A stretch of DNA of 64,000 bases, from contig CM056742.1 in assembly GCA_029851415.1 (NCBI GenBank), positions 87,658,748-87,722,747 of the forward strand, read 5' to 3'. The stretch comes from Eretmocerus hayati. Lineage: Eukaryota > Arthropoda > Insecta > Hymenoptera > Aphelinidae. Below, one piece after another: positions 44,553-55,199 of this stretch; within the stretch, counting starts at the first letter, position 1, and each line of letters begins with the position of its first letter. The notes below the pieces were generated by a model that was not told the origin of the DNA, did no database searches, and worked only from the letters and a program-made list of their open reading frames with translations. Both the position numbers and the translations under genes were made by a program.

Positions 44553-45155
44553 TCATTCGCTATTTATATCCTCCCACTCCATCGACTCGTTGAAAACTGC
44601 ATGTTCTTGCAGAAAGTGTTTGATGAGCTTGACATTGTGCAACGCACACACTGCCTTCTTTGACTCTGTATGATTGGAGCACACAGTGACTCGCTTCTGC
44701 TCATACAGCTGATCCAAGGATAAGTGTCCCGAATCTTCCATATCTCGGACGTTGAACCCGAATCTTCCGAGCCACTCCTTGTTCATCGAACCGTTGACAA
44801 TGACTATCTTAGCATCATTCAACACCTCTCTGAGCAGCTCACCGATACAATTGTATGGGATGTCTCCAGAGCTCCAGGGAATACCGTGATAGTGCTGCTC
44901 CAACCATCTATTCCGATCTTTGTACTTTTTTGCGCGCTTTCTTCGAGGAAATGGCTCCTTGAATAGGAATACTTGAGGTTCAGCATCGCCGTGAAGTGGT
45001 ACCACAGCCAGCTCTTTCAGAATAGGCTGATTGACTGGCTGTCTGGAGCCCTGCATGTCCACGACGTACTTTATCTCGGAAGCGAATGAGCTCTTGCGTG
45101 CCACGAGACTGCTTATATCAAGCCCTTCTCCCCACCACTGATCCCCATTACTTGT
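44553..45155 (-). CDS. RNase-H-fold/exonuclease-like protein
   Basis: The frame is open from 45155 (after TGA) and has no early ATG; GTG at 45104 or ATG within VVDMQG are possible starts. Upstream codons NGDQWWGEGLDISSLVARKS look coding. Key segments are YVVDMQG (acidic residue at the end of a first strand), KELAVVPL, FLFKEPFPRRK, WLEQHYHGIPWSSGDIPY, KIVIVNGSMNKEWLGRF, VRDMEDSGHLSL and CALHNVKLIKHFL. From memory, proteins with this pattern (D-x-Q-G, HGI-W, a V-x-G-x-x-K-x-x-W-L, D-x-E, CA-x-x-NV) recur in repetitive ORFs of insects and cnidarians and resemble DEDD-type exonucleases. That assignment is unverified. The active acids are only partly conserved. Confidence 0.55.
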   Translation of the reverse strand, partial: TSNGDQWWGEGLDISSLVARKSSFASEIKYVVDMQGSRQPVNQPILKELAVVPLHGDAEPQVFLFKEPFPRRKRAKKYKDRNRWLEQHYHGIPWSSGDIPYNCIGELLREVLNDAKIVIVNGSMNKEWLGRFGFNVRDMEDSGHLSLDQLYEQKRVTVCSNHTESKKAVCALHNVKLIKHFLQEHAVFNESMEWEDINSE

Positions 45156-45330
45156 TCAAACGTTTCCTGACATCGCCGGCCATGGGATTGTACTCGGTGA
45201 TCCGGTCGTGTAAGATTAAACAGTACGCCAAAGTATTGGCCGGGAAATTGTTTCTCGCTTCTATCTCCATACAAATGTCCACAGCAGCTGTCTTCAATGA
45301 CTCATTTGACTTCAATGACTGATATTGGTT
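45148..45330 (-). pseudogene. 5'-truncated coding fragment upstream of the exonuclease-like frame
   Basis: It reads NQYQSLKSNESLKTAAVDIC, MEIEARNNFPANTLAYCLIL, HDRITEYNPMAGDVRKRLNK and stops at 45148-45150. Its end overlaps the open start of the exonuclease-like frame, shifted by one base, so the two were probably one protein. It is cut off upstream by telomere-like repeats at 45331. No ATG lies at the start. Confidence 0.5.
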
Positions 45331-45800
45331 ATGTAGTAAGTCGGGTTATGGAGCAACCCATCTTTTGGAGATACATGGGTTATGGAGCAACCGATCTTAG
45401 GGAGACACATGGGTTATGGAGCTCAATGTGGAAAATTGAAGGGGGGCCACGAAGGTCTCGATGCTTTGTCACGGGGCCTCTCGGGGCATTATCCGCTGAG
45501 ATATTGGTTATGGAGCGAGTTGAGTTATGGAGCAACCTGTTCATCCGAGACACATGGGTTATGGAGCAAGTTGGGTTATGCTGCACAGTGTGGAGAATTG
45601 AAGAGGGGCCTACGGAGGACTCAATGCACTTGTCATGGGGCCTCTCGGGGCATTATCCGCTGAGATACGGACGAGAGACCTTGAAAAATGGTTTATGGGT
45701 TAGAAGGTTTGGTTATGGGTTAGAAAGTTGGGTTATGGGTCAGAAAGTTGGGTTATGGTTTAGAAAGTTGGGTGATGGGTTAGAGAGTTTGGTTCATGGC
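45325..45800. repeat. GGGTTATGG repeats with an internal ~187-bp duplication
   Basis: GGGTTATGGAGCAA alternates with AGACACATGG. A block from GTGTGGA(A/G)AATTGAAG to CGGGGCATTATCCGCTGAGAT occurs twice (about 45427-45512 and 45587-45666). 45690-45800 is a purer TTATGGGTTAGAAAGTTGGG array. Confidence 0.8.
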
Positions 45801-46711
45801 TTGTAGAGATGTCTTAGGAATCTGGGTTGTCTACGCATCCCTTCTGGAATGCTCATCAGCGATTCGTGGGGAGGTATCACCCTCAGTTACGAATTATTCG
45901 TAATGCAATGACCGAAAAAAATTGTCGTCAGGAGTTAGAAATTTGTCAGTGACCGCGGGAGAACACAGTTCTTGAATACTCAGATCGACATATTCGAAAA
46001 CTTAGCAGTACCGAAGTGGTGTGTTCTCAAATCAAGGGAACGTCTCAGTTGAATGATTTCTCTCTATTATAAAAAATACAACGAATGAATTTTTGTATAG
46101 GTATATGAAAATTACCGCTTATCTAGATAGGTACATCATCTCTCATCAGATGCTCAAGAAAACATCGAGGCAATTCACACATGAATATAAACAGATATTG
46201 GACGAGTACTGGTATATCTACATGACCTTGAATACGAAGCGATCTATAATCGACTTACAAGCTCATTTATTTTGAGCAAAAGAAAACGAGGCCATCCTCA
46301 TAAATATAGAAAAAAACTTGGATGCGTGATTAATATCAGAATCCACCAAGAAAATATCTGTTTTGAATTTTCGGAGGGATGTTGGAATGAGATTCAATGG
46401 TAAAAAGAGAAAAATCAAGAAATCATTCCATCATACTCTGAAACCTTGAAGAAGTGATGATTCTACGGGAAAAAGAAAGAATGAATAATGAGTTAGAATA
46501 AAACAAAAATGATTGTGAAAAATCCAAAAAGTTCGAAGAAAAATTGCAATAACTCTCACAAAATTGTAAAATGATCTCATATCGAATCTCAAAATTTAGA
46601 ATGAAACAAAAATGCTCATGAAAAATCCAAGAAAATTGGAGGAAAAATTGAAATAGTTCTCACAAAATTGTAAAAAACTGATCTCATATTGAAAATTGAA
46701 AGAATTTTTGC
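45801..46711. other. no gene seen
   Basis: AT-rich sequence. GAAACAAAAATG..TGTGAAAAATCC with AACTCTCACAAAATTGTAAAA recurs in tandem (about 46497-46575 and 46599-46690). Short open frames only. Confidence 0.5.
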
Positions 46712-47140
46712 TTACATAAACCGATTTGAAACGTTTGCCATAATTATCGCAAAGCCAAGAAGAACGGCTGCGCCGATATATGAAAGTTTCGTCAAATCAT
46801 CCTGGTGAGGAGCCGGAGCAACCTCCTCATCGCTCTCCTCACTGCTGTCATTGGCGTCTGCGAAGAGCCTGTCCCGGTTATACCGCTCGTCGACCTCAAT
46901 TAGATGAGCCCTTCCGGCAATCATCAAGGTGGTCACGGAGGGAGCCGAACGATCGTCGGGTGTTTGTCCGGAGATGGACCACCTCATCTCGTAGGAGATT
47001 CACCTGCTGGCGCAAGCTGTTCATTGCCAGGTTGACATCTGTGGCAATGTCGGCAATGAGAGGAATCAGACAATTCCCATCCGGCTCATCAATTCTGTGA
47101 TGGCCGTTTCGTTTAGGTGGACCATCGAGAATCTCGATGT
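46712..47140 (-). CDS. second exon: coiled-coil-like region and C-terminal membrane anchor
   Basis: A poly-pyrimidine tract and AG (minus strand, 47155-47141) precede the first base at 47140. The first frame reads IEILDGPPKRNGHHRIDEPD, LIADIATDVNLAMNSLRQQ, VNLLRDEVVHLRTNTRRSFG (amphipathic, coiled-coil-like) and stops at 46896. An overlapping frame (46987-46712) continues coherently: ERYNRDRLFADANDSSEESD, then LSYIGAAVLLGFAIIMANV, a membrane segment at the very C-terminus. A one-base shift between the two would join them into a tail-anchored protein. GTAAGC at the end could be another donor. No family is recognised. Confidence 0.5.
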
Positions 47141-47576
47141 CTGGAACAAAAAAAAAATCGAGCGCGGATATTATATATCAATTTTTCATAAGCTTAGGAA
47201 TGCACGAGAAAATTCGTGAGCGACGCCGGTATGTCATTGTTTGTAAACACAGGAGAACATGTGCTTCACTATCACACGCGCGAGAGAGAGAGAGAAAAAC
47301 ACGTGGCTTACCGGCGTAGCTCACGAATCTTCTCGTGCATTGCATCACATTCACAACTTATTATTACGTTTTTCTACACACGAATTTCACTATGCCCCTT
47401 ACATAGATTGAAACGTTGACGTGCGAGAGCCGAAATATTTGTAAAAAAAATCACCCCATTGGGATAAAAGAGGAGAAAAAAACATGCATCAGTGTTACGA
47501 GAAAACTATACTGGATTCGGCTTTCTCGCGTCAACGTTACTTTCAACACGGTACACTTCTTAATAAAAAAACTCAC
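47141..47576 (-). other. putative 436-bp intron with internal hairpin
   Basis: The donor G|GTGAGT (47576 downward) and acceptor TTTTTTTTGTTCCAG| (ending 47141) are near consensus. The phases match: one base of a codon remains before, two after. Within it, ATGCACGAGAA..CGTGAGCGACGCCGG (47200-47228) is mirrored at 47313-47341. A GA-microsatellite (CGAGAGAGAGAGAGA) lies between the two. Confidence 0.5.
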
Positions 47577-47883
47577 CTTCATCTATTTCGTGTAAGGCAA
47601 CCATGGTCACTGACGTCGAGGAACAAAAAATAGCACAGAACTCGTAAATCGCAAATAATTCGATATCCAATTTGTGTCGTCGTCGCAGACAGAATGAGCA
47701 GCAGACCACGAAATAGATGCCGGCATTCGTGGATCCCTGAACTGGATACAACCCGGCATACGCCTGTGCTGTACCGGTTATCAGGTTTCTACATGGATCG
47801 ATCCTTTTTTTCTCATATTGATCGCCGGGGACAGGCACATCCACATTTGTCGGCATCCATTTCGTGATCTGCTCGCATTTCAC
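47577..47883 (-). CDS. first exon: Cys-rich protein segment, unknown
   Basis: It reads MKCEQITKWMPTNVDVPVPG, DQYEKKRIDPCRNLITGTAQ, AYAGLYPVQGSTNAGIYFVV, CCSFCLRRRHKLDIELFAIY and ends in HEIDE before the donor. A related, less frameshifted copy of its first third is at 48003-48118. Comparison suggests the true start is the ATG of MDADKCGCACP in the neighbouring frame, with a one-base shift near 47838. No family is recognised. Confidence 0.45.
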
Positions 47884-48002
47884 AATACCAGAAAATTAAT
47901 GTGGGAATGTAGAAAAGAAAAGAGAGATAGGGAGAAAAGAATATAAGGGAGCTGACTAGGAGCAGTCCGCACACATGAAAGCTACACGAGGAGTGCCTGA
48001 AC

Positions 48003-48118
48003 TGGTTGCAACCCAGCATACGCCTGTGTTGTACAGGTCATCTGCTTCTTGCAAGAATCGAACCTCTTTTCATATTGATCGCTGGAGGAGCGAGATCCAC
48101 ATTCGTTCGCATTCATTT
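48003..48118 (-). pseudogene. partial duplicate of the first exon
   Basis: It reads MNANECGSRSSSDQYEKRFD, SCKKQMTCTTQAYAGLQPVQ and then diverges. It matches the first exon at DQYEK.R.D.C and TAQAYAGL.PVQ. It ends within 10 bp of the telomere-like repeats of the right TIR. Confidence 0.5.
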
Positions 48119-48124
48119 TGATGA

Positions 48125-48312
48125 AAGTTGGGTTACGGGTTAGAAAAGCCGGGTTATCGAGGGTTATGGGTTAGAGAAAGAAATGGGTTATGGGTTATAG
48201 AATTTGGGAGAATATTGAGTTGGGTTGGGGGTGTGCTCATACCATCCCACATGTTGGAAGGATAGGGCTGTGCTCGTAACATCGTGTGCTCGTGCCATCC
48301 TTACTAGGCTAC
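48125..48312. repeat. right terminal repeat with GGGTTATGG units
   Basis: GGGTTACGGGTTAG, GGGTTATCGAGGGTTATGGG and TTGGGTTGGGGGTGTGCTCA are followed by the complement of the left end, ending in TAGTAAGGATG-complement and GGCTAC at 48312. Confidence 0.8.
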
Positions 48313-48332
48313 TCTCATTATTGAATGAATTT

Positions 48333-48697
48333 TCACGGAGATACCCAGGCATGCACCACTTCCATCTGTTCAGCCTCTATTCTCAATCCAGAATCCATTC
48401 CAAAAGTTATTGTGATGCATGATTCCGATGTGAACTTCTCTGATCTTTCTGAACATGCTATCAGATTTTGTCTCTGATTGTATCTAGGAATGTGAACTCC
48501 CATTTGATCCTGTTTCTCGAGTAGAAAATTAAAAACTATCACAGGTCATATCTCCGAGGAAATTTGATAGTATGTCCTGAAAGATTAGAGGATTTCACAT
48601 CGGAAACATGCATCACGATAATTTTTGGAATTTATCCTCGATTGGGAGTAGAGGCTGAACAGATGAAAGTGGTGCATGCCTCGGTATCTCCATGAGA
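48333..48697. mobile_element. inverted-repeat element (MITE-like)
   Basis: Arms about 48333-48475 and 48555-48697. Shared blocks are GGAGATACC.AGGCATGCACC, TCTGTTCAGCCTCTA, ATTCCAAAA.TTAT and TCCGATGTGAA. Moderately diverged. No clear duplication. Confidence 0.65.
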
Positions 48698-48699
48698 AT

Positions 48700-49159
48700 C
48701 GATATAATGATGAATTTCTCCCCGGAGCTCGTAGCTCCGATGAAAAGGGATGCACGAAAATTTTACAAGAGATGATTGTTGAAGTCTTTGAGACGATTTA
48801 TAGCATCCCATTCAAGATTTTTCGATCAGATCACTCTGGTCCAGAAAATACGCTGCTAAATGAGATTAGCAGAATGCTTTCTCTTAGCGAAATAGTTTAA
48901 GAGGTTCACTGAAACTAATGAGAAATTTGCGAAACTGATCAAATTCCAAAATGATGATTGGGATTCCTACAAAATAGTTATATTTTTTAATCTTATTTAA
49001 TTGCATTTCATATCACACTCACAATCCAATGATTGGATCCAACCAAGCGATGTAGAATGAGGGAAAAGTATCTCTCTAGTCCATTAAAAGGTGGATAGAT
49101 TAGTTGTAGAGGGAGATATGAGGATAAAATGAATTTTAGCTGCAATTTTCTTCTAATAT
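48700..49159. other. no gene seen
   Basis: AT-rich. The open frame at 48676-48900 overlaps the end of the inverted repeat and has no recognisable content. Confidence 0.5.
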
Positions 49160-51370
49160 TTTGGGTTATTATTACGAGATTCACTTTTAGGGGAATTAAG
49201 ATGACCTAAACTGGGGTTTTTCATGGAAGGTATGTAGTCTGGTTGAGGGAAAATTTTGATATAGTTGGTGAGAATATCATAAAAATGGAGTTTTTAAAAA
49301 AAATTTGGAATTTTCGGGAATAAATTGGATTTTGAATGTATTTAAAAGGATTTTGAACAATTCGGTATCAACTCATCGATTTAGAACGATGAAAAAGTAT
49401 AAACTTAGTTGAGTAAAATTTGTATATATTAGTTTAGGGGCTGGGTTATAGCGGAAAATGAATTTTAGATGCGATTTCCTTCTAATATTTTGAGTTATTA
49501 TAAGGAGATTGCCTTTTAGGGGAATTCAGATGACCTAAACTAGGGTTTTCCATGGAATATATGTAGTATGGTTGAGGGCAAATTTTAATGTAGTTGGTGT
49601 AAGGATTATAAAAATGGAGTTTTTTGGAAAAATTTGGATTTTTCGGGAATAAATGGGATTTTGAATGTATTAAAACGGATTTTGAGAAAATTCGGTATCA
49701 ACCAATCGATTTAGAAGGATGAAAAAGTATCAACTAAGTTGAGTAAAATTTGAATAAAGTAGTTTAGAGGAGAGATATGAGGAAAGTATGAATATTGAAA
49801 AAAAATATTTTTGTATATTCTGAGTTATTTTTTTGAGGAAAATAGTTATCGGGATTTGGGCTACCTAAAGTGAGGTTTTTCTAGCAAAACGTGTAATTTG
49901 GTTAAAACAGAATTTCGATAGAATAGGTCTAAACATGCTCAAATTGCTGTTTTTGTTGGAAATTTTGGTTTTTTTATAAAAATTCACGTTGATGGAGTTT
50001 GAATGGAATTTCGGTATTAACCAAAAGATAGATTGAGCCAAAAAAATCATAGCCTAGGTAATCAAAATTGGGGTAAGGTGAAGTTAGAAAGAGATATTTT
50101 AGTATGAAAGTACACAATTTCAGCGATTTTACCTCAAAAAACGTTTAAATCAGATTCGATTTGGAGAGGAGACCAGACAAATCACTGGTCTCATCTCTGA
50201 GTGATTCTCTACAACTTGTAGAAAAGCAAAAATCGATAAAGTGGAGTGTAGAAGAGAAAGCGTGGCGCAAAAAAAGCAACACACATACACACACACACAC
50301 AGACAAAGGGCCGGAGAGATGAGTCACTGGGGGGTTTTTGAGGATTATAAGGGGAAAAGTGTTACTTACAATCGTTAGATTTTGGCGAGAGGAATGAGAT
50401 GGTTAAAGCACTTTTTTGATAAGATGAATTATGTTGAAGAAAATATTGGGTTGAATGGGAGTATTTTGAAAAAATTTGGATTTTTCGGGAATAAATGGGA
50501 TTTTCAATGTATTAAAACGGATTTTGAGAAAATTCGGTATCAACCAATCGATTCAGAATGATGAAAAAGTATCAACTTAGTTGAGTAAAATTTGAATGAA
50601 GTAGTTTAGAGGAGAGATATGAGGAAAGTATGAATATTGAAAAAAATATTTTTGTATATTTTGAGTTATTTTTCTGAGGAAAATAGTTATGGGGATTTGG
50701 GCTACCTAAAGTGAGGTTTTTTTAGCAAAACGAGTGATTTGGTTAAAACGGAATTTCGATAGAATAGGTCTAAACATGCTCAAATCGCTGTTTTTGTTGG
50801 AAATTTTGGTTTTTTTATAAAAATTCACGTTGATGGAGTTTGAATGGAATTTCGGTATTAACCAAAAGATAGATTGAGCCAAAAAAACCGTAGTCTAGGT
50901 AATCAAAATTGGGGTAAGGTGAAGTTAGAAAGAGATATTTTAGTATAAAAGTACACAATTTCAGCGATTTTGCCTAAAAAATCGTTTAAATTAAATTCGA
51001 TTTGGAGAGGAGACCAGGCAAATCACTGGTCTCATCTCTGAGACATTCTCTAGAACTTGTAGAAAAGCAAAAATCGATAGAGTGGAGTGTAGAAGAGAAA
51101 GCGTGGCGCAAAAAAAACAACATACATACACACACACACACAGACACAGACAAAGGGCCGGAGAGATGAGTCACTGGGGGGTTTTTGAGGATTATAAGGG
51201 GAAAAGTGTTACTTACAATCGTTAGATTTTGGCGAGAGGAATAAGATGGTTAAAGCACTTTTTTGATAAGATGAATTATGTTGAATAAAATGTTGGGTTG
51301 AATGGAAAAATTGATCAAAAATTCGCTGTGTCGAAAACAAAGCTTTCTCTTTAGAGAAAGCAAAAAGTGA
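49160..51370. repeat. ~330-bp unit repeats with an 847-bp tandem duplication
   Basis: The phrase TGGTTGAG or TGGTTAAA plus AATTT(C/T)GAT occurs at about 49235, 49565, 49895 and again at 50740. The stretch 49615-50460 is repeated almost exactly at 50462-51307; AGGATTATAAGG lies at 50341 and 51188. Each copy ends with CTTGTAGAAAAGCAAAAATC, a CACACA tract and GGGCCGGAGAGATGAGTCAC. The hairpin CTTTCTCTTTAGAGAAAG closes the block at 51343-51360. Confidence 0.85.
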
Positions 51371-51552
51371 TTGAGTGATGGTGATTCTTTCGAATTTCCA
51401 ACGTCGACCGAGACAAGCTAGGACACGAGGGAAAATTTTTTTGAAGTATATAAATTGATAGATTTTTACATGATCAATGAGAGGTTTTTTGTGAAACCGC
51501 TGCAAGACAGACTGGTTCGGAGACTTTGGTGATTTACGAAGACTATTGATTA

Positions 51553-52232
51553 GGGTGTGCGTTATTCCCCAACTTCCGATTTTTCCACAATACCATCGTG
51601 GATTTTCGATCCTTGATATAAAAAGAAGGAAAAACTTTCACCGTGCCCTATACGACGTATCCTCATTTGCCGCTCGGATATCCTTCTTAACATTGAAAAG
51701 CCTATGCTGAGCATTTTGCCCTCCCGACCCACTTGTCCCTGAGATCGCTGTCATTCTTCATGGCTCCTTAGAGCTGAAAAATCATCATCATACATCATCA
51801 TCATACATCATCTTCACGTAAAATTTCACGATTAACACGATGAAACTGTCAGTTAGGAGTTTCAAAGTGACCCCGGCTTTATATTAGGGGTTCTTCCAAA
51901 AAATCACTGATGTCTCACCGAGGTCACTTTGGAAGTCAAAACTGATAATTTCGTCTTGTTCCTCGTGGAATTCTACGTGGAAATGATGTATTCTAATAAT
52001 TTTCCAACTTCAAGGAAAAGCTATGAAAAATTACAGCGATCTCAGAGACACGAAGGGTTGGAAGGGCAAGATTTTTAAAGAAGGTTTCTCAATTTTAAAA
52101 TAATATTCGAGCGGCAAAACAAGATACGTTGTACAGGGAGTGGCGAAAGTTTTTGCCTATTTTTTTATATCAAAGATAGTGGATCCACGATGGTATCGTG
52201 GGAAATTGAGAGTTGGAAAATAACGCAAACCC
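51553..52232. mobile_element. 680-bp TA-flanked foldback element
   Basis: Ends are GGGTGTGCGTTATTCCCCAA and, on the opposite strand, GGGTTTGCGTTATTTTCCAA. They are flanked by TA at 51551-51552 and 52233-52234. Arms also share CCATCGTGGAT, ATATCAAAAA-type and GCCGCTCG blocks. No protein. A non-autonomous TA-targeting (mariner-like) element fits. Confidence 0.65.
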
Positions 52233-53170
52233 TACTCTTCACTATCCATCAACTCAGCGGGTGGCGGTGAGTGTACCCAACTTGCCCACAGATATCTATC
52301 TCAAGAATGGGCACTGGTTAACCTTAGCTCAAATTCACTTCACATTTGTTATATCAAAATATGACGGAATAAGTAGTCTAGATCGACCCCGAATCATTTT
52401 TGTGTTTACCAGAAAATTTAAAGGAATTTTTCCATTCTTCGTGTTTCTAAAGGAAATTGCGTTCAGTGCCAGTCTCAACGTACCTCAGCACATTAGATTC
52501 CTCTTCCGGAAGCCTTTGATGATCCTCTCTTCGAAAATGCAAAACTCGGATTTGGGGAGGATCCATGAGGAGAATACCAGAATGATTTGTAAAATAAGGG
52601 AGCCAAAATCGGAGGGTACCCGACATGCCCTCATATGGTGATTAGAAGAGGGCACGCGGTTAGACTCTTTTTATCACGCAGAACGTATTTGTCACGTCAA
52701 ATTAGGTCGAAAATAATTCTTTGGCCCAGCACACGTAAAGCCCCAAATGTGGTCGCACGCCGATGAGAACAATTTTATGCACTCTATCGACGATTAACAT
52801 CGTTCTTGGGGAGAAAATTGAATATGCCGTCTCCAGTTGATTGGAACCAGACGTACTCCAGCTCAATTTTGAGGTCTGAGAATAAGCTTCATAATGAGCC
52901 AAGGTACATTGAAAAATGTTGAGGTAGACCAGAGTTGTTGAGAAAATTGCTAATGGGGGCGTGTTAGGTATTTGCAAACTCGCAAAAAAACATTTCCTGA
53001 GTAAATTGCGATAGCTCAGCTCGAGTCGGTCGAGATTAAACCTACCTTAGCTCATTTTGAAGGCCTTGAAACAAGCTTCAAAGTAAGCTAAGGGACGTTG
53101 AAAAATATTCGAGTGGATCAAAACTATTGACAAAACGGCTTAAGGGGGGTATTAGGTACACTTACCTTAT

Positions 53171-54900
53171 AAGAGTATTTGCGCGCGAAACAGACCTACG
53201 AAGAAGGGTCATGTCTTAAATTTTTTTCTTGACTTTTTCATTCGATTCTATGGTACAAAATATGAACTTTTCACTACCTACCACTACCACCAATTCCCAT
53301 ACGCCCAGGATAATTCTATCTCAAATTTTACAGATGACCTCTTTTGCGGTTTTTAAGAACGGAGGTCTGGTTCGACTGCGAACTTAGTCTGGGGCCTTCT
53401 GGATGGACCTGGATGGCTTTAACAGGTTCTCAACCTCATTGCTAATTATTTGAGACCATTTTAAACATGTTTTCATGTTGAATCCATGATTATGAGGTGA
53501 ATACCCCAAAATCCGCAAACGGATTTTCTACATTCTTGGTGCATGGACTGATGGATGAGACGCTTGGCTCTTATCTTGCATGAATTCCCTAATTTACTCC
53601 CCCAAAGCTGACTTTATGTGATTTAATCCATTACCAGGAAAGAGAATAAATGTGTGATCCTGAATTATGTCTCTTGACAGAGGGTTAAATAGAGTTCCAA
53701 GGATATTTGATTATTGAAATTGTAAATATACACTGCACATATATTACTGATTTTTTCCTAAGATATTATTGACGCCATCCAGATGACGCTGACTGGAAAG
53801 AAATCAGGTATGACTCGCTAAAACTTCGCTCAGGGTCTGTCATTAAAGTATGACTAAAGTTGAGTGTGACTATTCTGAATGATCAGACTTTCACCTTTGA
53901 ACAATCTAAACAAGAATCTGACCATAATGATACATGCTACAAGGTGTGAAAAGTTTCGGTACGGTCCCATGAGACTACTCAACCTTGGAATTAGTCATGT
54001 ACGAGTTCAAATCTCTCCCCAACGAGTGATTTTTGTCGCAAATCTTCAATGATTGGGAAGTCCGTCACCAAAAAAACTTCGGAGAGGTACAATTCTTTTG
54101 AGTAAAACAAAATTTGCAGCTCCTCTCCAATCATTCCGAAGCTTCAACATGGTTCGCCCTCCTCGCATTTGTCAATAAATATAATATATACGAGAATCAA
54201 TTCTTTGGCATAACCTGGTGTAGTTTTGCTATCACGCGCGCCGCCGACTCGGATATTTTCAGTAGGGCATGTTTCAAATACTTCCTCAATATGAGCCATT
54301 ACCACGAGTCGTTGACTCGTGAAAATGAAACATTACACGACTCGTGAAACGACTCGTCGAACGAGTGAAATAAATGAATCGTTGTCTTTTACGCGGGTAT
54401 ACACATCTTAGTTGATTACAACTCGATGCTAGTCTTATCTTAGATATAATTCTAATATGTTCTTGTGGTTCATAGGTAATTCATGGTGGGAACTGGTAAT
54501 TGCAGCAACCTTTGTCACCATAATCTAAGTTCTGCCATCGCTTGACATTTGAACTTCCTTGCATCTTGGACTCAAAAACACAGTTTTTCTCATCTTTTCA
54601 AGGTGAGACTAATTTCACCAATTTTTCTGATGTGGAATTATAGGTTACCTTGATTTATGAATATTTCTTCTCAGTTTCATAACAAACTTTATCTTACAGG
54701 TTGTGATCAGTACTTTGTTTGTGACGTGGTATTTTAACCATCACAACTCATTTGTATTCAACAAGACTCTTATCCTAAAATCGCAGGCAATACGCGCGCG
54801 AACGGCGAAACGACTCCGGAAAAATTCAACTTCTCTGCTACTCAGCAACACCTACCGTCATTCTACTCTGAAAATAAAGAAGTTGGGGGGGGGCGCACGC
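53171..54900. other. no gene seen
   Basis: Unremarkable composition. 54305-54370 has four ACTCGTGAA/CGACTCGT words close together, a small self-complementary cluster. Confidence 0.45.
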
Positions 54901-55199
54901 TCATAAATAATCAGTCCGATATAATAATAGATAATTTGGCCTCTATTCTTTACGTTGCTTCTACGCGGACGATACATGAATTTTCACATATTGTTCACAA
55001 CCGACGTTTGTCCGGGTGACTCTCATATTCGTCCGAAATATGTCAATCAATCACGTCAAATATCAGAAATGTCTCTCAATTTCACCTGTAAAATACAATA
55101 GAGATTCACTAAACACAAGGAGGCCACACTCCGTCCAATCACTCGCGAAAATCTACCTGCACTCCGTAGAGTACAGCTTGTCCGGTCCCTGCTCCGATA

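Larger units (their letters stand above)
42704..48312. mobile_element. 5.6-kb TIR element carrying protein and tRNA genes
   Basis: Both ends read GTAGCCTAGTAAGGATG, then CACGAGCACACG.TGTTACGA, GCACAGCCCTAT and GATGGTATGAGCAC, in opposite orientation. Internal to that come telomere-like TAACCCA repeats on each side. Flanks CTCATAA (42697-42703) and CTCATTA (48314-48320) are similar but not identical, so a duplication is only possible. The interior is gene-dense compared with the rest of the window. Protein-coding segments all lie on the minus strand; two tRNA-type genes lie on the plus strand. Confidence 0.75.
40430..53170. mobile_element. ~12.7-kb region bounded by inverted repeats
   Basis: 40430-40870 is complementary to 52810-53165. 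Shared blocks include TGTCAATAGTTTT.ATCCACTC, GAATATTTTTCAACGTCCCT, CAACTCTGGTCTACCT and CTTTGGCTCATTATGAAGCT. The left arm has ~100 bp of extra sequence at about 40690-40790. Termini are (A)GTAGGTGTACC and (G)GTAAGTGTACC. I could not find a clean duplication. The left end lies only ~90 bp beyond the BEL LTR. It may be one large TIR transposon or two independent copies in opposite orientation. Confidence 0.55.
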
